From contig CAVPZS010000002.1 in NCBI GenBank assembly GCA_963710275.1, positions 1 to 64,000 of the forward strand: a stretch of 64,000 bases of DNA, written 5' to 3'. Every line of letters begins with the position of its first letter. The stretch's first letter is position 1. This DNA comes from Rhodoblastus sp963710275 (GTDB lineage Bacteria > Pseudomonadota > Alphaproteobacteria > Rhizobiales > Beijerinckiaceae). Of the stretch, positions 16,734 through 26,692 are shown piece by piece. The notes below the pieces were generated by a model. It did not search any database. It was not told the DNA's origin and worked only from the letters and a program-made list of their open reading frames with translations. A program made the translations under genes and the position numbers.

Positions 16734-18289
16734 ATGCCGTCGCAAAACGAAGATATGCTCGCCCGGAAGTTCGGCGACGAGTTCGGCGCCCTGGCGGAGC
16801 TGCTCCGTGCGACCGCGCAGGCCGAGCCGGAGCGCGCGGCGTTCTGGTGCGACGGAAACAGCCAGTCCTACGCCGAGACCTGCGCGCTGATGGATCGCGT
16901 CGCCGCCGCGCTGCAACGCGACGGCGTCAGGCAGGGCGAGACCATCGCCATCTCCGCCGCGACCTCGATCGAATATGCGACGCTGTTCCTCGGCGCCGTG
17001 TCCATCGGCGTCGTCGTCACGCCCTTGGCCCCCTCCTCCACGGCGCAACAACTCGCGGCCATGGTGAAAGACTGCGGCGCGCGGCTGCTGTTCCTGGACG
17101 CCACGACCGCCGACGATCTCGAACAGGCCGGGGACGCCGACACGGTCCGCATCGCGCTGGACGGGTCGAGCCGCGGGACGCCCTTCGAAAGCTGGCTGGC
17201 GCCGGCGGGCGCCCCGTCGCGCCGGCGAAGATCCTGCCGACGGACGCCTTCAACATCATCTATTCCTCGGGAACGACTGGCGTTCCCAAGGGCATCGTGC
17301 AGCCGCACGGCATGCGCTGGCTGCACATGCGGCGCGCGCCCAACTATGGCTATGACGACACGGCGGTCGCGCTGTTTTCGACGCCGCTCTACTCCAACAC
17401 GACGCTGAGCAATTTCTTCCCGGCGCTGGCCGGGGGCGCGACGGCCATCCTGATGAAGAAATTCGACGCGCGCCGGTTTCTGGAGCTGGCCGAGGCGCAC
17501 CGGGTGACCCATGCCATGCTGGTTCCCGTGCAATATCAGCGGATCATGGACCTCCCGGATTTCGAGTCCTTCGATTTGTCCTCATTCCGGCTGAAGTTCT
17601 GCACCAGCGCGCCCTTCGCCGCCGCCCTCAAGACCGACATACTCAAACGCTGGCCCGGCGGCCTGCTGGAGCTTTACGGCATGACCGAGGGCGGCGGCGC
17701 CTGCCTGCTGCTGGCGCACCTGTTTCCCGACAAGGTCGATACGGTCGGGCGTCCCGCCGACGGCCACGACATCAGGCTGATCGACGAGCGCGGCGTGGAA
17801 GTGGCGCCGGGCGAGATCGGGGAGATCGTCGGCTATTCGCCCGCGACCATGACCGGTTATCACAACCTGCCGGAAACGACCCGCGAGGCGCAATGGGTCG
17901 CGCCGGATGGGCGGGTCTTCATCAGGACGGGCGATGTCGGCCGGTTCGACGCGGACGGGTTCCTCAAGCTGATGGACCGGCGCAAGGACATGATCATTTC
18001 CGGCGGCTTCAACATCTATCCGAGCGATCTCGAAGCGGCGCTGGCCAAGCATCCGGCGGTGCGCGAATGCGCGGTCGTGGGGATCAAATCAAGGGAATGG
18101 GGCGAAACGCCGCTGGCCCTCGCGGTGCTCGGCGAGGGCGCCCAGGCGACGGCGGACGAGTTGCGCGCCTTCGTCAATGCGCAAGTCGGCAAGACCCAGC
18201 GCGTTTCGAGGCTGGAGATCGTCGAAAGCCTCCCGCGGAGCGCGATCGGCAAGGTTCTGAAGCGGGAGTTGCGGGAAAGATTTGAGTGA
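16734..18289 (+). CDS. AMP-dependent acyl-CoA synthetase/ligase, one frame break
   Basis: An adenylate-forming enzyme that activates a carboxylic acid to its CoA ester through an acyl-AMP; the substrate is not predictable. Motifs in order: YSSGTTGVPKGI (P-loop, A3), ELYGMTEGGG (A5), TGDVGRFDADGFL (A7), DRRKDMIISGGFNIYP (A8) and SAIGKVLKRELRE with the catalytic Lys (A10). The N-terminal ~160 codons and the rest are in different frames. A single base appears to be missing in the CCCC run near 17215; restoring it gives a continuous enzyme of about 518 aa. The start ATG follows GAGGGG. Given other errors in this assembly the gene is probably intact. Confidence 0.8.
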
Positions 18290-18487
18290 CGGAAACGACG
18301 TCCGCCTGAGCGGAAGCGCCGTGTCCAACGCCCGGCTTTATTGTTTTCAAAGGACCTTATTACTTTCGGCACTCCGCAAGATCAGGCGGTTCATTCATGA
18401 ACCATTCAACCCGGCTCGATTAACCAAGCGAGCCACGGCCCGATTGCCCCGACATTTTGCGTAGCGCCGCAGTTTAAGGTGACCCCC

Positions 18488-18814
18488 ATGACTCCCGTGA
18501 GCAATGGAATCGATCGCTTTGTGGGAATGCGGCTCCGGCTGCAGCGTGAAAAGCTGCGGATCAGCCGCGCGCAATTCGCCGAACACCTCGGGATCGCCGA
18601 GCGCTCGCTGGCCGACTACGAAAACGGCGCCGTCCGGCTGAGCGCCCAATTGCTGCGGGAAGCCTGCCTGCGGCTGGGCGTCGCCCCCTCCTATTTCTTC
18701 ACGGGGATGACCCTTGTTCCCCCGGCGACGACGGTCGAGAGCGCGGACGCGGATCCCGAGCAGCGCGAAGCGGCGCGGGATGTCGATACGACCGGCGACG
18801 TTGGCGCGGATTAA
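18488..18814 (+). CDS. XRE-family helix-turn-helix regulator
   Basis: A 108-aa protein with an N-terminal Cro/C1-type helix-turn-helix (about residues 10-68): MRLRLQREKLRISRAQFAEHL, then IAERSLADYENG and LLREACLRLGVAPSYFF. The C-terminal 40 residues are acidic and probably disordered. It stands alone, 56 bp before an ICMT-like gene on the same strand. Target unknown. Confidence 0.7.
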   Translation: MTPVSNGIDRFVGMRLRLQREKLRISRAQFAEHLGIAERSLADYENGAVRLSAQLLREACLRLGVAPSYFFTGMTLVPPATTVESADADPEQREAARDVDTTGDVGAD

Positions 18815-18870
18815 GTCGCGCGTTGTATCATGTCCCCGTCATTCCGGCGCCCAAACCGTGGAGACATCTC

Positions 18871-19527
18871 ATGTTGAAGCCGCGCATGGCCGCGACCAGC
18901 GTCGTCTCGGTCGCCGTGTTCCTGGGCGCCGCGGTGTTTTCGGCGGGCGGCCTTGCCGCCTTCCTCGCCCGCCCGCCTTATGTCGCGCTGGTCGCGATCA
19001 CGGGGCTGCTCGTTGTCGCCGCGCTGTTCACGAACGCGCATCTCGGCTCCGGCGTGCAGGAAGACCGGGGGAATCGCTGGGTCATCGCCGCTCTCGGCGT
19101 GCTGGGCCTCGCCGCCGCCATCGCCTCGCCGATCTGCGACCGCTTCGATTTCGCCGTCATCGACGGCGACGCGATGCGCTGGACCGGCGTCGCGCTCTAT
19201 GCGCTCGGCGGCGCGCTGCGGCTGGCGCCGGTTTTCATCCTGGCTGAGCGTTTTTCCGGCCTCGTCGCGATCCAGCCCGGCCACCGGCTCGTCACGACAG
19301 GACTCTATGGCGTCATCCGCCATCCCAGCTATCTCGGCATGATCGTCCTCAGCCTCGGCTGGGCGCTCGCCTTCCGCTCGGCGCTCGGCGCCGCCCTCGT
19401 CGCGGCGATGCTAATTCCGGTCGTCGCCCGCATTAAAGCCGAGGAAAGGCTGCTCGGCCACTATTTCGGCGCCGCCTATGAAACCTATCGCGCGCGCACC
19501 TGGCGGCTTGTTCCCGGCCTCTGGTAG
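18871..19527 (+). CDS. ICMT/PEMT-like membrane methyltransferase
   Basis: A 218-aa integral membrane protein with about five hydrophobic segments and the C-terminal signature of the isoprenylcysteine carboxyl methyltransferase / phospholipid methyltransferase family: TGLYGVIRHPSYLGMIV followed by RIKAEERLLGHYFGAAYETY. These residues bind S-adenosylmethionine. The substrate in bacteria is usually unknown. The ATG is preceded by GGAGA. Confidence 0.8.
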   Translation: MLKPRMAATSVVSVAVFLGAAVFSAGGLAAFLARPPYVALVAITGLLVVAALFTNAHLGSGVQEDRGNRWVIAALGVLGLAAAIASPICDRFDFAVIDGDAMRWTGVALYALGGALRLAPVFILAERFSGLVAIQPGHRLVTTGLYGVIRHPSYLGMIVLSLGWALAFRSALGAALVAAMLIPVVARIKAEERLLGHYFGAAYETYRARTWRLVPGLW

Positions 19528-19533
19528 CGGGCG

Positions 19534-19740
19534 TCAGGTCCGCGCGGGCGTCGACACGGTTGCGCTCAGAAACGTGGGCGACGAGGCCGGCTTGAGGGAA
19601 CATACGAGCGCCGTCGCCGCATAGGCCAGGCCGAAGCCGATGATCAGGCCGGCCACCGAGACCATGCCGGCCGCGGCGCGCGGACGCCTTGCGGCAAATC
19701 CCGCGACTTCAGCGCCAAAAACATGTCTCTCGTCACGCAT
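19534..19740 (-). CDS. Possible small single-pass membrane protein
   Basis: A 68-aa open frame with one membrane helix (GMVSVAGLIIGFGLAYAATAL) and a basic N-terminus. It is convergent with the ICMT-like gene. GGCGGGA lies somewhat far upstream as a ribosome site. There is no homology that I recognise, so it may not be a real gene. Confidence 0.35.
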   Translation of the reverse strand: MRDERHVFGAEVAGFAARRPRAAAGMVSVAGLIIGFGLAYAATALVCSLKPASSPTFLSATVSTPART

Positions 19741-19886
19741 TCCCGATTTCCCGCCGACCTCACAGGACTGGCATACGCCCTGGCCGGAACGCGGGCCAGC
19801 GCTATCGGGAAATGGGGTTAAGCAACTGATATCGCTTTATTTAGAGAACGTTTCCAGGACAGTTCCGATTTTAAAGAAACCATTCG

Positions 19887-21320
19887 TCATTTCGCCGCCG
19901 CCACCCAGTTGCCGTGGAACCCCGGGGGAACGCGGCGGGCGAGGTGGATTTCGGCTTGCGGCGGACCGGCGAAATTCCGAGCGTCGAGAATGACGAAATC
20001 ACTCGTCCCCGAGTCAGCGTTGAGGACGAAGCCCATCAACCAGCCCTCATCCTCCGCGGCGTCCGCCCTCCGCGGGACGAAGACGAATTCTCCCGGCAGC
20101 CGCCGGGGCCCGAAATCATGGACCTCGGTCTGGCCGTTCTCGAGATCGTGCTTGAACAGGCGCGTCTCGGTGATCAACTCGGCGCTGCCGTGTTTCACCG
20201 CCAGCGTATAGGCGAAGCGATAGGGCTTTCCGGTCCGGCGCTCGTCGATGCGGGGGAATTCCTGCGCGGCTTCGTCGATCACCTTGCGCTCGACTTTTCG
20301 CGCCTCCGGGTCGATCGTCCAGCGTTCGAAGGTGAGGCGCTGCGAATCCGGCCCATGCGCGCCCTGGGCGAACATGGTGTCGTGGACGCAGGCGTCGAAC
20401 ACGACCTTGCCGTCGCGCTGGAAGGCGTTGGCCGGGTGAAACACATAGCAGGGCGCGACGTCACACCAGACGATCTCGCCCGCGCCTTCGCGCGGCAGCA
20501 GGCCCACCCGCGCGCGGTGCTTCGGGTTCCAGGCATAGGGAAAGCTTTGGCCGGCGAGCAGCGACTTCATCGAGAAAGTCACCGGCAGATCGAGCACGAC
20601 GACATAATGTTCCGTGATCATGCAGTCGTGGATCGAGGGGCCGTGCTCGACGGCGATGGGCTGGTCGCGACGCACGCGGCCATCGGCGCCGACGACGACA
20701 TAACGCACGGCGTCCATGACCTGCGCGTCATAGCATATGGCGTGCATCTCGCCGGTGTCGGGGTCGACGTGCGGATGCGCGGAAAAGGAGCCGTGCAGCG
20801 TGCCCCCGAAAGGATTATGAGCGATGGTGTTGAGATCGCCGTCGAGCTCGACCGGGAAACTGCCCGCCTCGACCAGGGCCCAGACTTTTCCGGCATGGCC
20901 GAGCACGTTGGTGTTGACCGTGTCGAAGGGTCCGTTGCGCGGCCCGGGTTTTGGCGGCTCGCCGAGCGCCTTGCTGACGCTGCCGGAGCGCACCCAGCGA
21001 TTCCTGTACCATAGCGCCGCGCCGTCCTTGAGACGCAAGCCGTGGATCATTCCGTCGCCGATGAACCAGTGATGGGTCGCGGGATTGGCGCTGATCGGGT
21101 TCGGCCCGTTGCGCATGTAGCAGCCGTCGAGTTCGGGCGGGATCGCGCCGGTGACAGGCGGATTTTCCAGCGTCGCTTCATCCGCGACCGGCTGGTGGAC
21201 TCCCTCCAGGAACGGGTTGGCCGCGCCCCCGGCCCGAGGGCGCCGGCGATTGAACTCCGCCACCTTCATGATGCCGCCGGAGACGGCCTTGCGAACAAAA
21301 GTCTCGACCTGACTTGCCAT
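19887..21320 (-). CDS. Carotenoid oxygenase (RPE65/CCD family)
   Basis: A 477-aa non-haem iron enzyme that cleaves carotenoids or related polyenes with oxygen. The four iron-binding His are visible in context: FSAHPHVDPDTGE, SIHDCMITEHYVV, VFHPANAF and the C-terminal GFHGNWV. The N-terminal PELDGCYMRNGPNP and GDGMIHGL blocks are family hallmarks. No signal peptide is seen, so it is cytoplasmic. A promoter with a palindrome lies directly upstream. No carotenoid synthesis genes are in the window, so the substrate is unknown. Confidence 0.92.
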   Translation of the reverse strand: MASQVETFVRKAVSGGIMKVAEFNRRRPRAGGAANPFLEGVHQPVADEATLENPPVTGAIPPELDGCYMRNGPNPISANPATHHWFIGDGMIHGLRLKDGAALWYRNRWVRSGSVSKALGEPPKPGPRNGPFDTVNTNVLGHAGKVWALVEAGSFPVELDGDLNTIAHNPFGGTLHGSFSAHPHVDPDTGEMHAICYDAQVMDAVRYVVVGADGRVRRDQPIAVEHGPSIHDCMITEHYVVVLDLPVTFSMKSLLAGQSFPYAWNPKHRARVGLLPREGAGEIVWCDVAPCYVFHPANAFQRDGKVVFDACVHDTMFAQGAHGPDSQRLTFERWTIDPEARKVERKVIDEAAQEFPRIDERRTGKPYRFAYTLAVKHGSAELITETRLFKHDLENGQTEVHDFGPRRLPGEFVFVPRRADAAEDEGWLMGFVLNADSGTSDFVILDARNFAGPPQAEIHLARRVPPGFHGNWVAAAK

Positions 21321-21341
21321 GGACGCGTCTCCCGACTGTTA

Positions 21342-21383
21342 TGTTATGATCATTAACATGCAGCCGGAAGATGACAGTGTCAA
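21342..21383 (-). promoter_or_regulatory. Promoter with palindromic operator for the carotenoid oxygenase gene
   Basis: Reading toward the gene, a perfect TTGACA (21378-21383) is followed after 19 bp by TGTTAA. The latter lies inside a 17-bp near-palindrome (arms TGTTA/TAACA around TGATCA, 21342-21358) that ends 21 bp before the start codon. A long spacer with an overlapping operator suggests regulated expression. Confidence 0.5.
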
Positions 21384-21462
21384 CATGAAGTTGCCGCGAC
21401 CGGCCAGACCTCACGGAGATTTGCGCGCCGCAACCAGCGCAAGCATGGCGGCGCGTGGAAAA

Positions 21463-21549
21463 TTACATGTCGGCGTCGATCACCGGAGCCCGGTCCGCAA
21501 GTTCGACGAACACCGCCAGAAACACCATCCAGGTGAGGACGAGAGACAT
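21463..21549 (-). CDS. 28-aa membrane-type peptide with strong ribosome site
   Basis: An ATG-initiated frame preceded by a perfect AAGGAG with 5-nt spacing, ending in TAA. The peptide begins MSLVLTWMVFLAVFVEL, a short hydrophobic helix, and ends with a polar, acidic tail (ADRAPVIDADM). Size, hydrophobicity and the ribosome site are those of small membrane proteins that modulate a partner. It lies upstream of the carotenoid oxygenase on the same strand, about 140 bp away. No homologue is known to me. Confidence 0.5.
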   Translation of the reverse strand: MSLVLTWMVFLAVFVELADRAPVIDADM

Positions 21550-21806
21550 ATCAACTCCTTCGATGACGCCGCGACTGCGCCCAGGAGTCAGATCGTAGCA
21601 TCATCCAAGCATAATTCCAGCAACACGGACGCATAAGACGCCATATTCAGTGACATTACGTTCGTAAGCTTAGCGAATGAAATTCTATTCACGACCATAT
21701 TGAGCGAGGAAATCAAGAGTTGCTTAACCAACGAGGCCTGCGCGACCGTCCGGCGCGACATTTGGCGCAAAACTTGGCGCGCCTTGGCAAGGCGATGAAG
21801 AACGCC

Positions 21807-24057
21807 TCACCCGAACTTGTTGGCCTTCGGAAAGCCCTTCGGCGGCAGGCGGCCGGCTTCGGCGCGCTTGCCGAGCCATTCGCCGAGATTTTCCTGCGAC
21901 ACGTTGAAAACGCGGCCGGCCGGATCGGTCCAGCTCAGGCCTTCGGCGAGCGCGAAAGTCTTCAGGTCGGACATGCCGCCGTCCTTGTAGCGTTGCAGCC
22001 GCACGCCCTTGCCCCGGGTCATTTCCGGGATTTCCGCCAGCGGGAAGCATAGTAGCTTGCGATTCTCGCCGATCGCCGCGACATGGTCGCCCTCGACCGG
22101 CGTGATGAAGCGCGCCTTGGCGGGAGCCTCGACATTGAGCAGCATCTTGCCCTTGCGGGTATTGGCGATCATGTCGTCCTGCGACGCCAGGAAACCGCGC
22201 CCTCGCGAATCCGCGACCAGCATCTTTCCGTGCGGCTTGTAGACGAACACCGACGCGACATCGGCGCCGTCGTCGATATCGGCGAGCAGGCGGATCGGCT
22301 CGCCGGCGCCGCGCCCGCCCGGCAGTTTCGCCGGCATCCAGGGTGAAAATCTTGCCATCCGTGGAAAAGACCAGGATCTTGGAGGTGGTTTCGGCGAAGA
22401 ACGCCACGCGCAGCGCTGTCGTCGCCCTTGAATTGCAGGTTGGAAAGATCCGAGACCTGGCCCTTCAGCGCGCGAATCCAGCCCTTCTGCGTCACCACCA
22501 CGGTGATCGGCTCGCGCTCGACCAGGATTTCGTTGAGGTCGAAATCCTCGGAAACCGCGGGCGGCGCCTCGAAGGCGGTGCGCCGCTTGCCCAGCGCCGT
22601 CAGCGGACCCCATTTCTTCTTGATCTCGCGGATCTGCGCACGAGATCGTCTTCCATTGCTGGCGCTCGTCGCCGAGCAGCGTCTCGATCTCGCCCTTTTC
22701 CTTGGTCAGCTCGCGCATGTTCGTTGCGCAGCTGCATTTCTTCGAGGCGGCGCAGCGAGCGCAGCCGCGTGTCGAGAATGTAATTGGCCTGGTTGTCGGT
22801 GAGCTCGAAACGGCTCTTGAGCACGTCCTTGGGCTCGTCCTCCTCGCGGATGATGCGGATCACCTCGTCGAGATTGAGGAAGGCGATGATCATGCCGGCG
22901 AGCACTTCGAGCCGGCGCTCGATCTCGGCCATGCGGAAGCGCGAGCGGCGCAGCAGCACGTCGCGGCGGTGGTCGAGCCATTGCCGCAGCGCCTCCGGCA
23001 GCGACAGCACCCGCGGCGTCACGCCGTCGACCAGCACGTTCATGTTCATCGCGAAGCGCGCTTCGAGCTCGCTCATGCGGAACAGGCTCTCCATCATCAC
23101 GCCGGGATCGACGTTGCGCGCGCGCGGCTCCAGCACGATCCGCACGTCCTCGGCCGATTCGTCGCGCACGTCGGCGAGCAGCGGCAATTTCTTCTCATTG
23201 ACCAGTTCGGCCAGCTTTTCGATCAGCCGCGACTTCTGCACGCCATAGGGGATTTCGGTGACGACCGCGTTCCAGACGCCGCGCGCCCCCTCCTCCTTGC
23301 CCCATTTGGCGCGGATGCGGAAAGAGCCGCGCCCGGTGCGATAGGTCTCGAGGATGGATTCGCGCGAATCGACGATGATGCCGCCGGTGGGGAAATCCGG
23401 CCCCGGCACGAAATGCATCAGCTGCTCGGCGCCGGCGCTCGGGTTGGCGATCAGATAGAGCGCGGCGTCGCACAGTTCGGCGACATTATGCGGCGGGATC
23501 GATGTCGCCATGCCCACCGCAATGCCCTGCGCGCCATTGGCGAGGAGATTCGGGAAGGCCGAGGGCAGAACCACCGGCTCCTTGGCGTCGCCCGAATAAT
23601 TGTCGCGGAAATCGATGGCGTCTTCGTCGATGCCTTCGAGCAGGGCGCGGGCGACTTCGGTCATGCGCGCCTCGGTGTAGCGATAGGCGGCGGCCCCGTC
23701 GCCGTCGATATTGCCGAAATTGCCCTGTCCGTCGACCAGCGGGAAACGCGAGGAAAAATCCTGCGCGAGGCGCACCAGCGCGTCATAGATCGCCTGGTCG
23801 CCATGGGGATGGAAGGAGCCCATCACGTCGCCGACGATTTTCGCGCATTTCTTGAACGGCGCGCCGGGATCGAGCCGCAGGATATGCATGCCATAGAGAA
23901 TGCGGCGGTGCACCGGCTTCAGCCCGTCGCGCGCGTCCGGCAGCGCCCGGCCCATGATGGTCGAGAGCGCATAGGCGAGATAGCGCTCTTCCAGCGCGTC
24001 GCGCAGGTTGATCAGCTGGTTGTTTTCGCCCGGAGGCGGCAGATGCGGTTTGGCCAT
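21807..24057 (-). CDS. parC: DNA topoisomerase IV subunit A
   Basis: ParC is the cleavage/religation subunit that, with ParE, decatenates daughter chromosomes. Visible: DARDGLKPVHRRILYGM near residue 45, the catalytic Tyr in AAAYRYTEARMTE (about 125), a long GyrA-type core and C-terminal beta-pinwheel blades. It is broken by four apparent single-base insertions near 22330, 22413, 22640 and 22722. Removing them gives about 748 aa, normal for alphaproteobacterial ParC. It is more likely ParC than GyrA from its position downstream of recO, the usual synteny. As an essential gene, the breaks are almost certainly errors. Confidence 0.92.
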
Positions 24058-24309
24058 GCCCTGTCCTAAGCCAGCCTGCGCCAGGGTTCAAGTTCTCTGT
24101 TTGTACCTTTCTCAACTTTAATTCAAAATGTTGCCTTTCGGCACTATCGTCTCCGCGCGGATGGAGTTAGATAACGGCCAATGGTTGGCGCAAGCACAAC
24201 CCTCTCCCCATTTGAAAGAGTTTACATTCCGGCGAGTAACCATTTGGCGCGGCAAGTCTTTCTGACTCTCGCCGCCAGTCGTTGCAGCCGGGATGCTACT
24301 GAGGCGGTC

Positions 24310-24546
24310 ATGAAAACGTCAAAAAAATTTACTCCCGCGTTGTTTTTGCTGGCGCTTGCCGTTGCGCTCGCGCTTGGCGTGGTGTCGCAGGTCGGCAAGG
24401 TCATGGCCGAAGACGGCGTCAGGGACGCCGAGCAGACCACCCATGCCGCCCTCGTTACCGACGACCGCAGCTGTGAGCAGCGCGAAGTCGAAACCGACGA
24501 GGGCTATGGCCTGTCGCGCAAGGAAGTGCGCTTCGTCTGTCATTGA
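24310..24546 (+). CDS. Small secreted or membrane-anchored protein
   Basis: A 78-aa protein with a signal-anchor-like N-terminus (KKFTPALFLLALAVALALGV), then a polar domain with two Cys (SCEQREVETDEGYGLSRKEVRFVC), a possible disulphide. The ATG follows GAGG. It ends just before a strong terminator. Unknown function; the pattern of a signal followed by SCEQREVETDEGYG looks like a conserved lineage-specific protein. Confidence 0.6.
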   Translation: MKTSKKFTPALFLLALAVALALGVVSQVGKVMAEDGVRDAEQTTHAALVTDDRSCEQREVETDEGYGLSRKEVRFVCH

Positions 24547-24570
24547 TCCTATCAGTCAGGGATTTCTTTC

Positions 24571-24597
24571 AAGCGGCTCTTTTGGGCCGCTTTTTTG
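24571..24597 (+). terminator. Rho-independent terminator
   Basis: AAGCGGC and GCCGCTT form a perfect 7-bp stem with an 8-nt loop, followed directly by a T-run. It ends the small secreted protein gene and lies at the tail of convergent recO. Confidence 0.8.
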
Positions 24598-24609
24598 TCT
24601 TCGCATTTT

Positions 24610-25320
24610 TTACAGCCCTGCAATGAACGCCGCCCGCGATTCCGGCGGCTTCATTCCGCGCGGCAAAAAAACGTCGCGCGCCAGAAAAAATTCGGTCAGG
24701 CGGAAACCGGCGCGAATGTCTTCACGGGAGGCCGGACTCCCCGGCGATTCGCGCAGGAAGGCGGGCAGCGGCAACAGCCGGTCCGCCCAGGGCGCGCCGG
24801 CAATGCGGCTGACGGCGCGCGCGCTTTTCGGCGAAACATAGATCAGGTCTTCGCGCGCGCCGGTCGCGGCGCATTCGTCGAGATCGAGGCCGAAGCCAAG
24901 CTCCGCCAGGATTGTCATTTCAAAATGCACGAACAAGGCCGGCGCCAGCGGTCCCGCGAGTTGGGCCAGCAGGACCTGCGCCCGTTCGAACAGGCCGGGA
25001 TGCGGGTCGCGCTCCGGCAACAGCCGCAGCAGCGCGCCGAGAAAATTGACGCCATGCAGGGACTGGGCGCTGGAAATCAGCAGGTCCGTGCGCAGCAGCG
25101 CCGCTTCGACGACGTAGAGGCCAAGATGCTCCTCGAGCCGCGCCCGCCACACCGCCTGGACTTCATTGCCGGGTTGCAGCACCGGCTGCATGGTCTTCGA
25201 GCGCCCGCCCTTGACGACGCCGAGGTGACGACCGTGGGCGCGGGTCATCAACTCCAGGATCACACTGGATTCGCCGTGCTTTTTCAGCCCGAGGATCAGC
25301 CCGCGCTCCGCCCATTCCAT
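24610..25320 (-). CDS. recO: DNA repair protein RecO
   Basis: A 236-aa protein that helps load RecA in the RecFOR pathway. The N-terminal OB-fold motif WAERGLILGLKKHGESSVILE and TRAHGRHLGVVKGGRSK are family hallmarks. I use the internal ATG giving MEWAERG, matching the usual RecO start, rather than the ATG ten codons upstream, which lacks a ribosome site. It lies in the conserved era-recO-parC order. Confidence 0.92.
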   Translation of the reverse strand: MEWAERGLILGLKKHGESSVILELMTRAHGRHLGVVKGGRSKTMQPVLQPGNEVQAVWRARLEEHLGLYVVEAALLRTDLLISSAQSLHGVNFLGALLRLLPERDPHPGLFERAQVLLAQLAGPLAPALFVHFEMTILAELGFGLDLDECAATGAREDLIYVSPKSARAVSRIAGAPWADRLLPLPAFLRESPGSPASREDIRAGFRLTEFFLARDVFLPRGMKPPESRAAFIAGL

Positions 25321-25387
25321 TCGGATTTCCGCCGATTCGCCCTGTTGCATTCAATCGAATTTAACGTCATGCCGGCAGACTGCCGCC

Positions 25388-25813
25388 ATGACGTTCATGA
25401 TTTTTTTCTTCATCGCATCCATCGCCGGGGTCGGCGCCGGCTATTGGTTCTACGAGATGGCCAAGGATATGCACGATGGCCAATTTGCCGAAGATTACGA
25501 GCGGCGCTATCAGCGGTTGCAAAGTCGGCCCTCGGCCGACGAGGGCATGTCGCGTCTCGAATATACTGATAGTATCGTCTATATGCACACAAGTGACGAT
25601 GGCGACGGCCCAGCCATAAAAGTAAAAAAATTCGGCCTCGACGGCCGAAATCTCTCTTCGCCTCCCCGCATGAGCAAATATATCGCGATATGGTGGGCTG
25701 CGGCGTTGATCCTGACCTCTGGCGTCTACGAGACGATTGTTCGCTCGCATTCGGCTTCGCCGGACCGAGCCGCGCCTCAGCTCTTAGGGAAATCCAGGCC
25801 CATCTCGCGATAG
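25388..25813 (+). CDS. Membrane protein of unknown function
   Basis: A 141-aa protein with an N-terminal hydrophobic helix (MIFFFIASIAGVGAGYWFY), a charged middle and a second helix (YIAIWWAAALILTSGVY) near residue 100. It is inserted between recO and era on the opposite strand, and its 3' end overlaps the era 3' end by 37 bp. I do not recognise a family. Confidence 0.5.
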   Translation: MTFMIFFFIASIAGVGAGYWFYEMAKDMHDGQFAEDYERRYQRLQSRPSADEGMSRLEYTDSIVYMHTSDDGDGPAIKVKKFGLDGRNLSSPPRMSKYIAIWWAAALILTSGVYETIVRSHSASPDRAAPQLLGKSRPISR

Positions 25814-26682
25814 CGCTCGGGATCGTCGCCCCAGTTCTCGCGCACTTTCACGAACAGGAACAGGTGGACCTTCTGTTCCGCCGCCTCCATGATTTCCTTG
25901 CGCGCCGCCGAGCCGATGCTCTTGATGGTCTTGCCGCCCTCGCCGATCACGATTTTCTTTTGCCCCTCGCGGGTGACATAGATCGTCTGCTCCACCCGCG
26001 CCGAGCCGTCGGGATTGTCTTTCCACAATTCCGTCTCGACCGTGGACTGGTAGGGCAATTCGTCGTGCAGCCGCTCGAACAGTTTTTCGCGCGTGATCTC
26101 GGCGGCGAGCGCGCGCAGCGGCGCGTCGGAAATCTGGTCCTCCGGATAGAGCCAGGGCCCTTCCGGCATGAAGGACGCCAGCTTTTCCTTGAATTTCGGC
26201 ACGCCATGTCCCTTGAGCGCCGAAATCATGAAGGTCTCGGCAAAGGCGACGCGCTGGTTGAGCTCGGCGGCGAGCCCCAGCAGTTTCTCGTGGTCGACGG
26301 TGTCGATCTTGTTGAGCACGAGGATCTTCGGCGACCGCAATTGCGGCAGCCTCGCGAGAATCGCTTCCGCCTCCTCGTCCACGCCCTTGCGCGCGTCGAT
26401 CAGCAGGGCCACCGCGTCGGCGTCGCCCGCCCCGCCCCAGGCCGACGTCACCATGGCCCGGTCCAGCCGCCGCTTGGGCGCGAAAATGCCGGGCGTGTCG
26501 ACGAAGATGATCTGCGCCGTCCCTTCCAGCGCGATGCCGCGCACCAGCGCGCGCGTCGTCTGCACCTTGCGCGAGACGATCGAAACCTTGGCGCCGACCA
26601 GCTGGTTGAGCAGCGTCGACTTGCCGGCGTTGGGCGCGCCGATCAACGCGACGAAACCGCAGCGGGTGTTGTCCTGCGTCAT
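25777..26682 (-). CDS. era: GTPase Era
   Basis: A 301-aa GTPase required for 30S ribosome assembly through 16S rRNA 3'-end binding. G1 GAPNAGKST, switch region RKVQTTR, G3 DTPG and G4 NKID are present in order. The KH domain near the C-terminus has VIGEGGKTIKSIG. The start MTQDNTRCGFVALIG is chosen over a longer frame that would overlap rnc. It follows rnc with a 10-bp gap, the usual operon. Confidence 0.96.
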   Translation of the reverse strand: MTQDNTRCGFVALIGAPNAGKSTLLNQLVGAKVSIVSRKVQTTRALVRGIALEGTAQIIFVDTPGIFAPKRRLDRAMVTSAWGGAGDADAVALLIDARKGVDEEAEAILARLPQLRSPKILVLNKIDTVDHEKLLGLAAELNQRVAFAETFMISALKGHGVPKFKEKLASFMPEGPWLYPEDQISDAPLRALAAEITREKLFERLHDELPYQSTVETELWKDNPDGSARVEQTIYVTREGQKKIVIGEGGKTIKSIGSAARKEIMEAAEQKVHLFLFVKVRENWGDDPERYREMGLDFPKS

Positions 26683-26692
26683 TCCTCGCCTC

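Noticed and set aside
19887..21014. 366-aa plus-strand frame opposite the carotenoid oxygenase
   Set aside because: A shadow of a high-GC gene. The minus-strand protein has all catalytic motifs.
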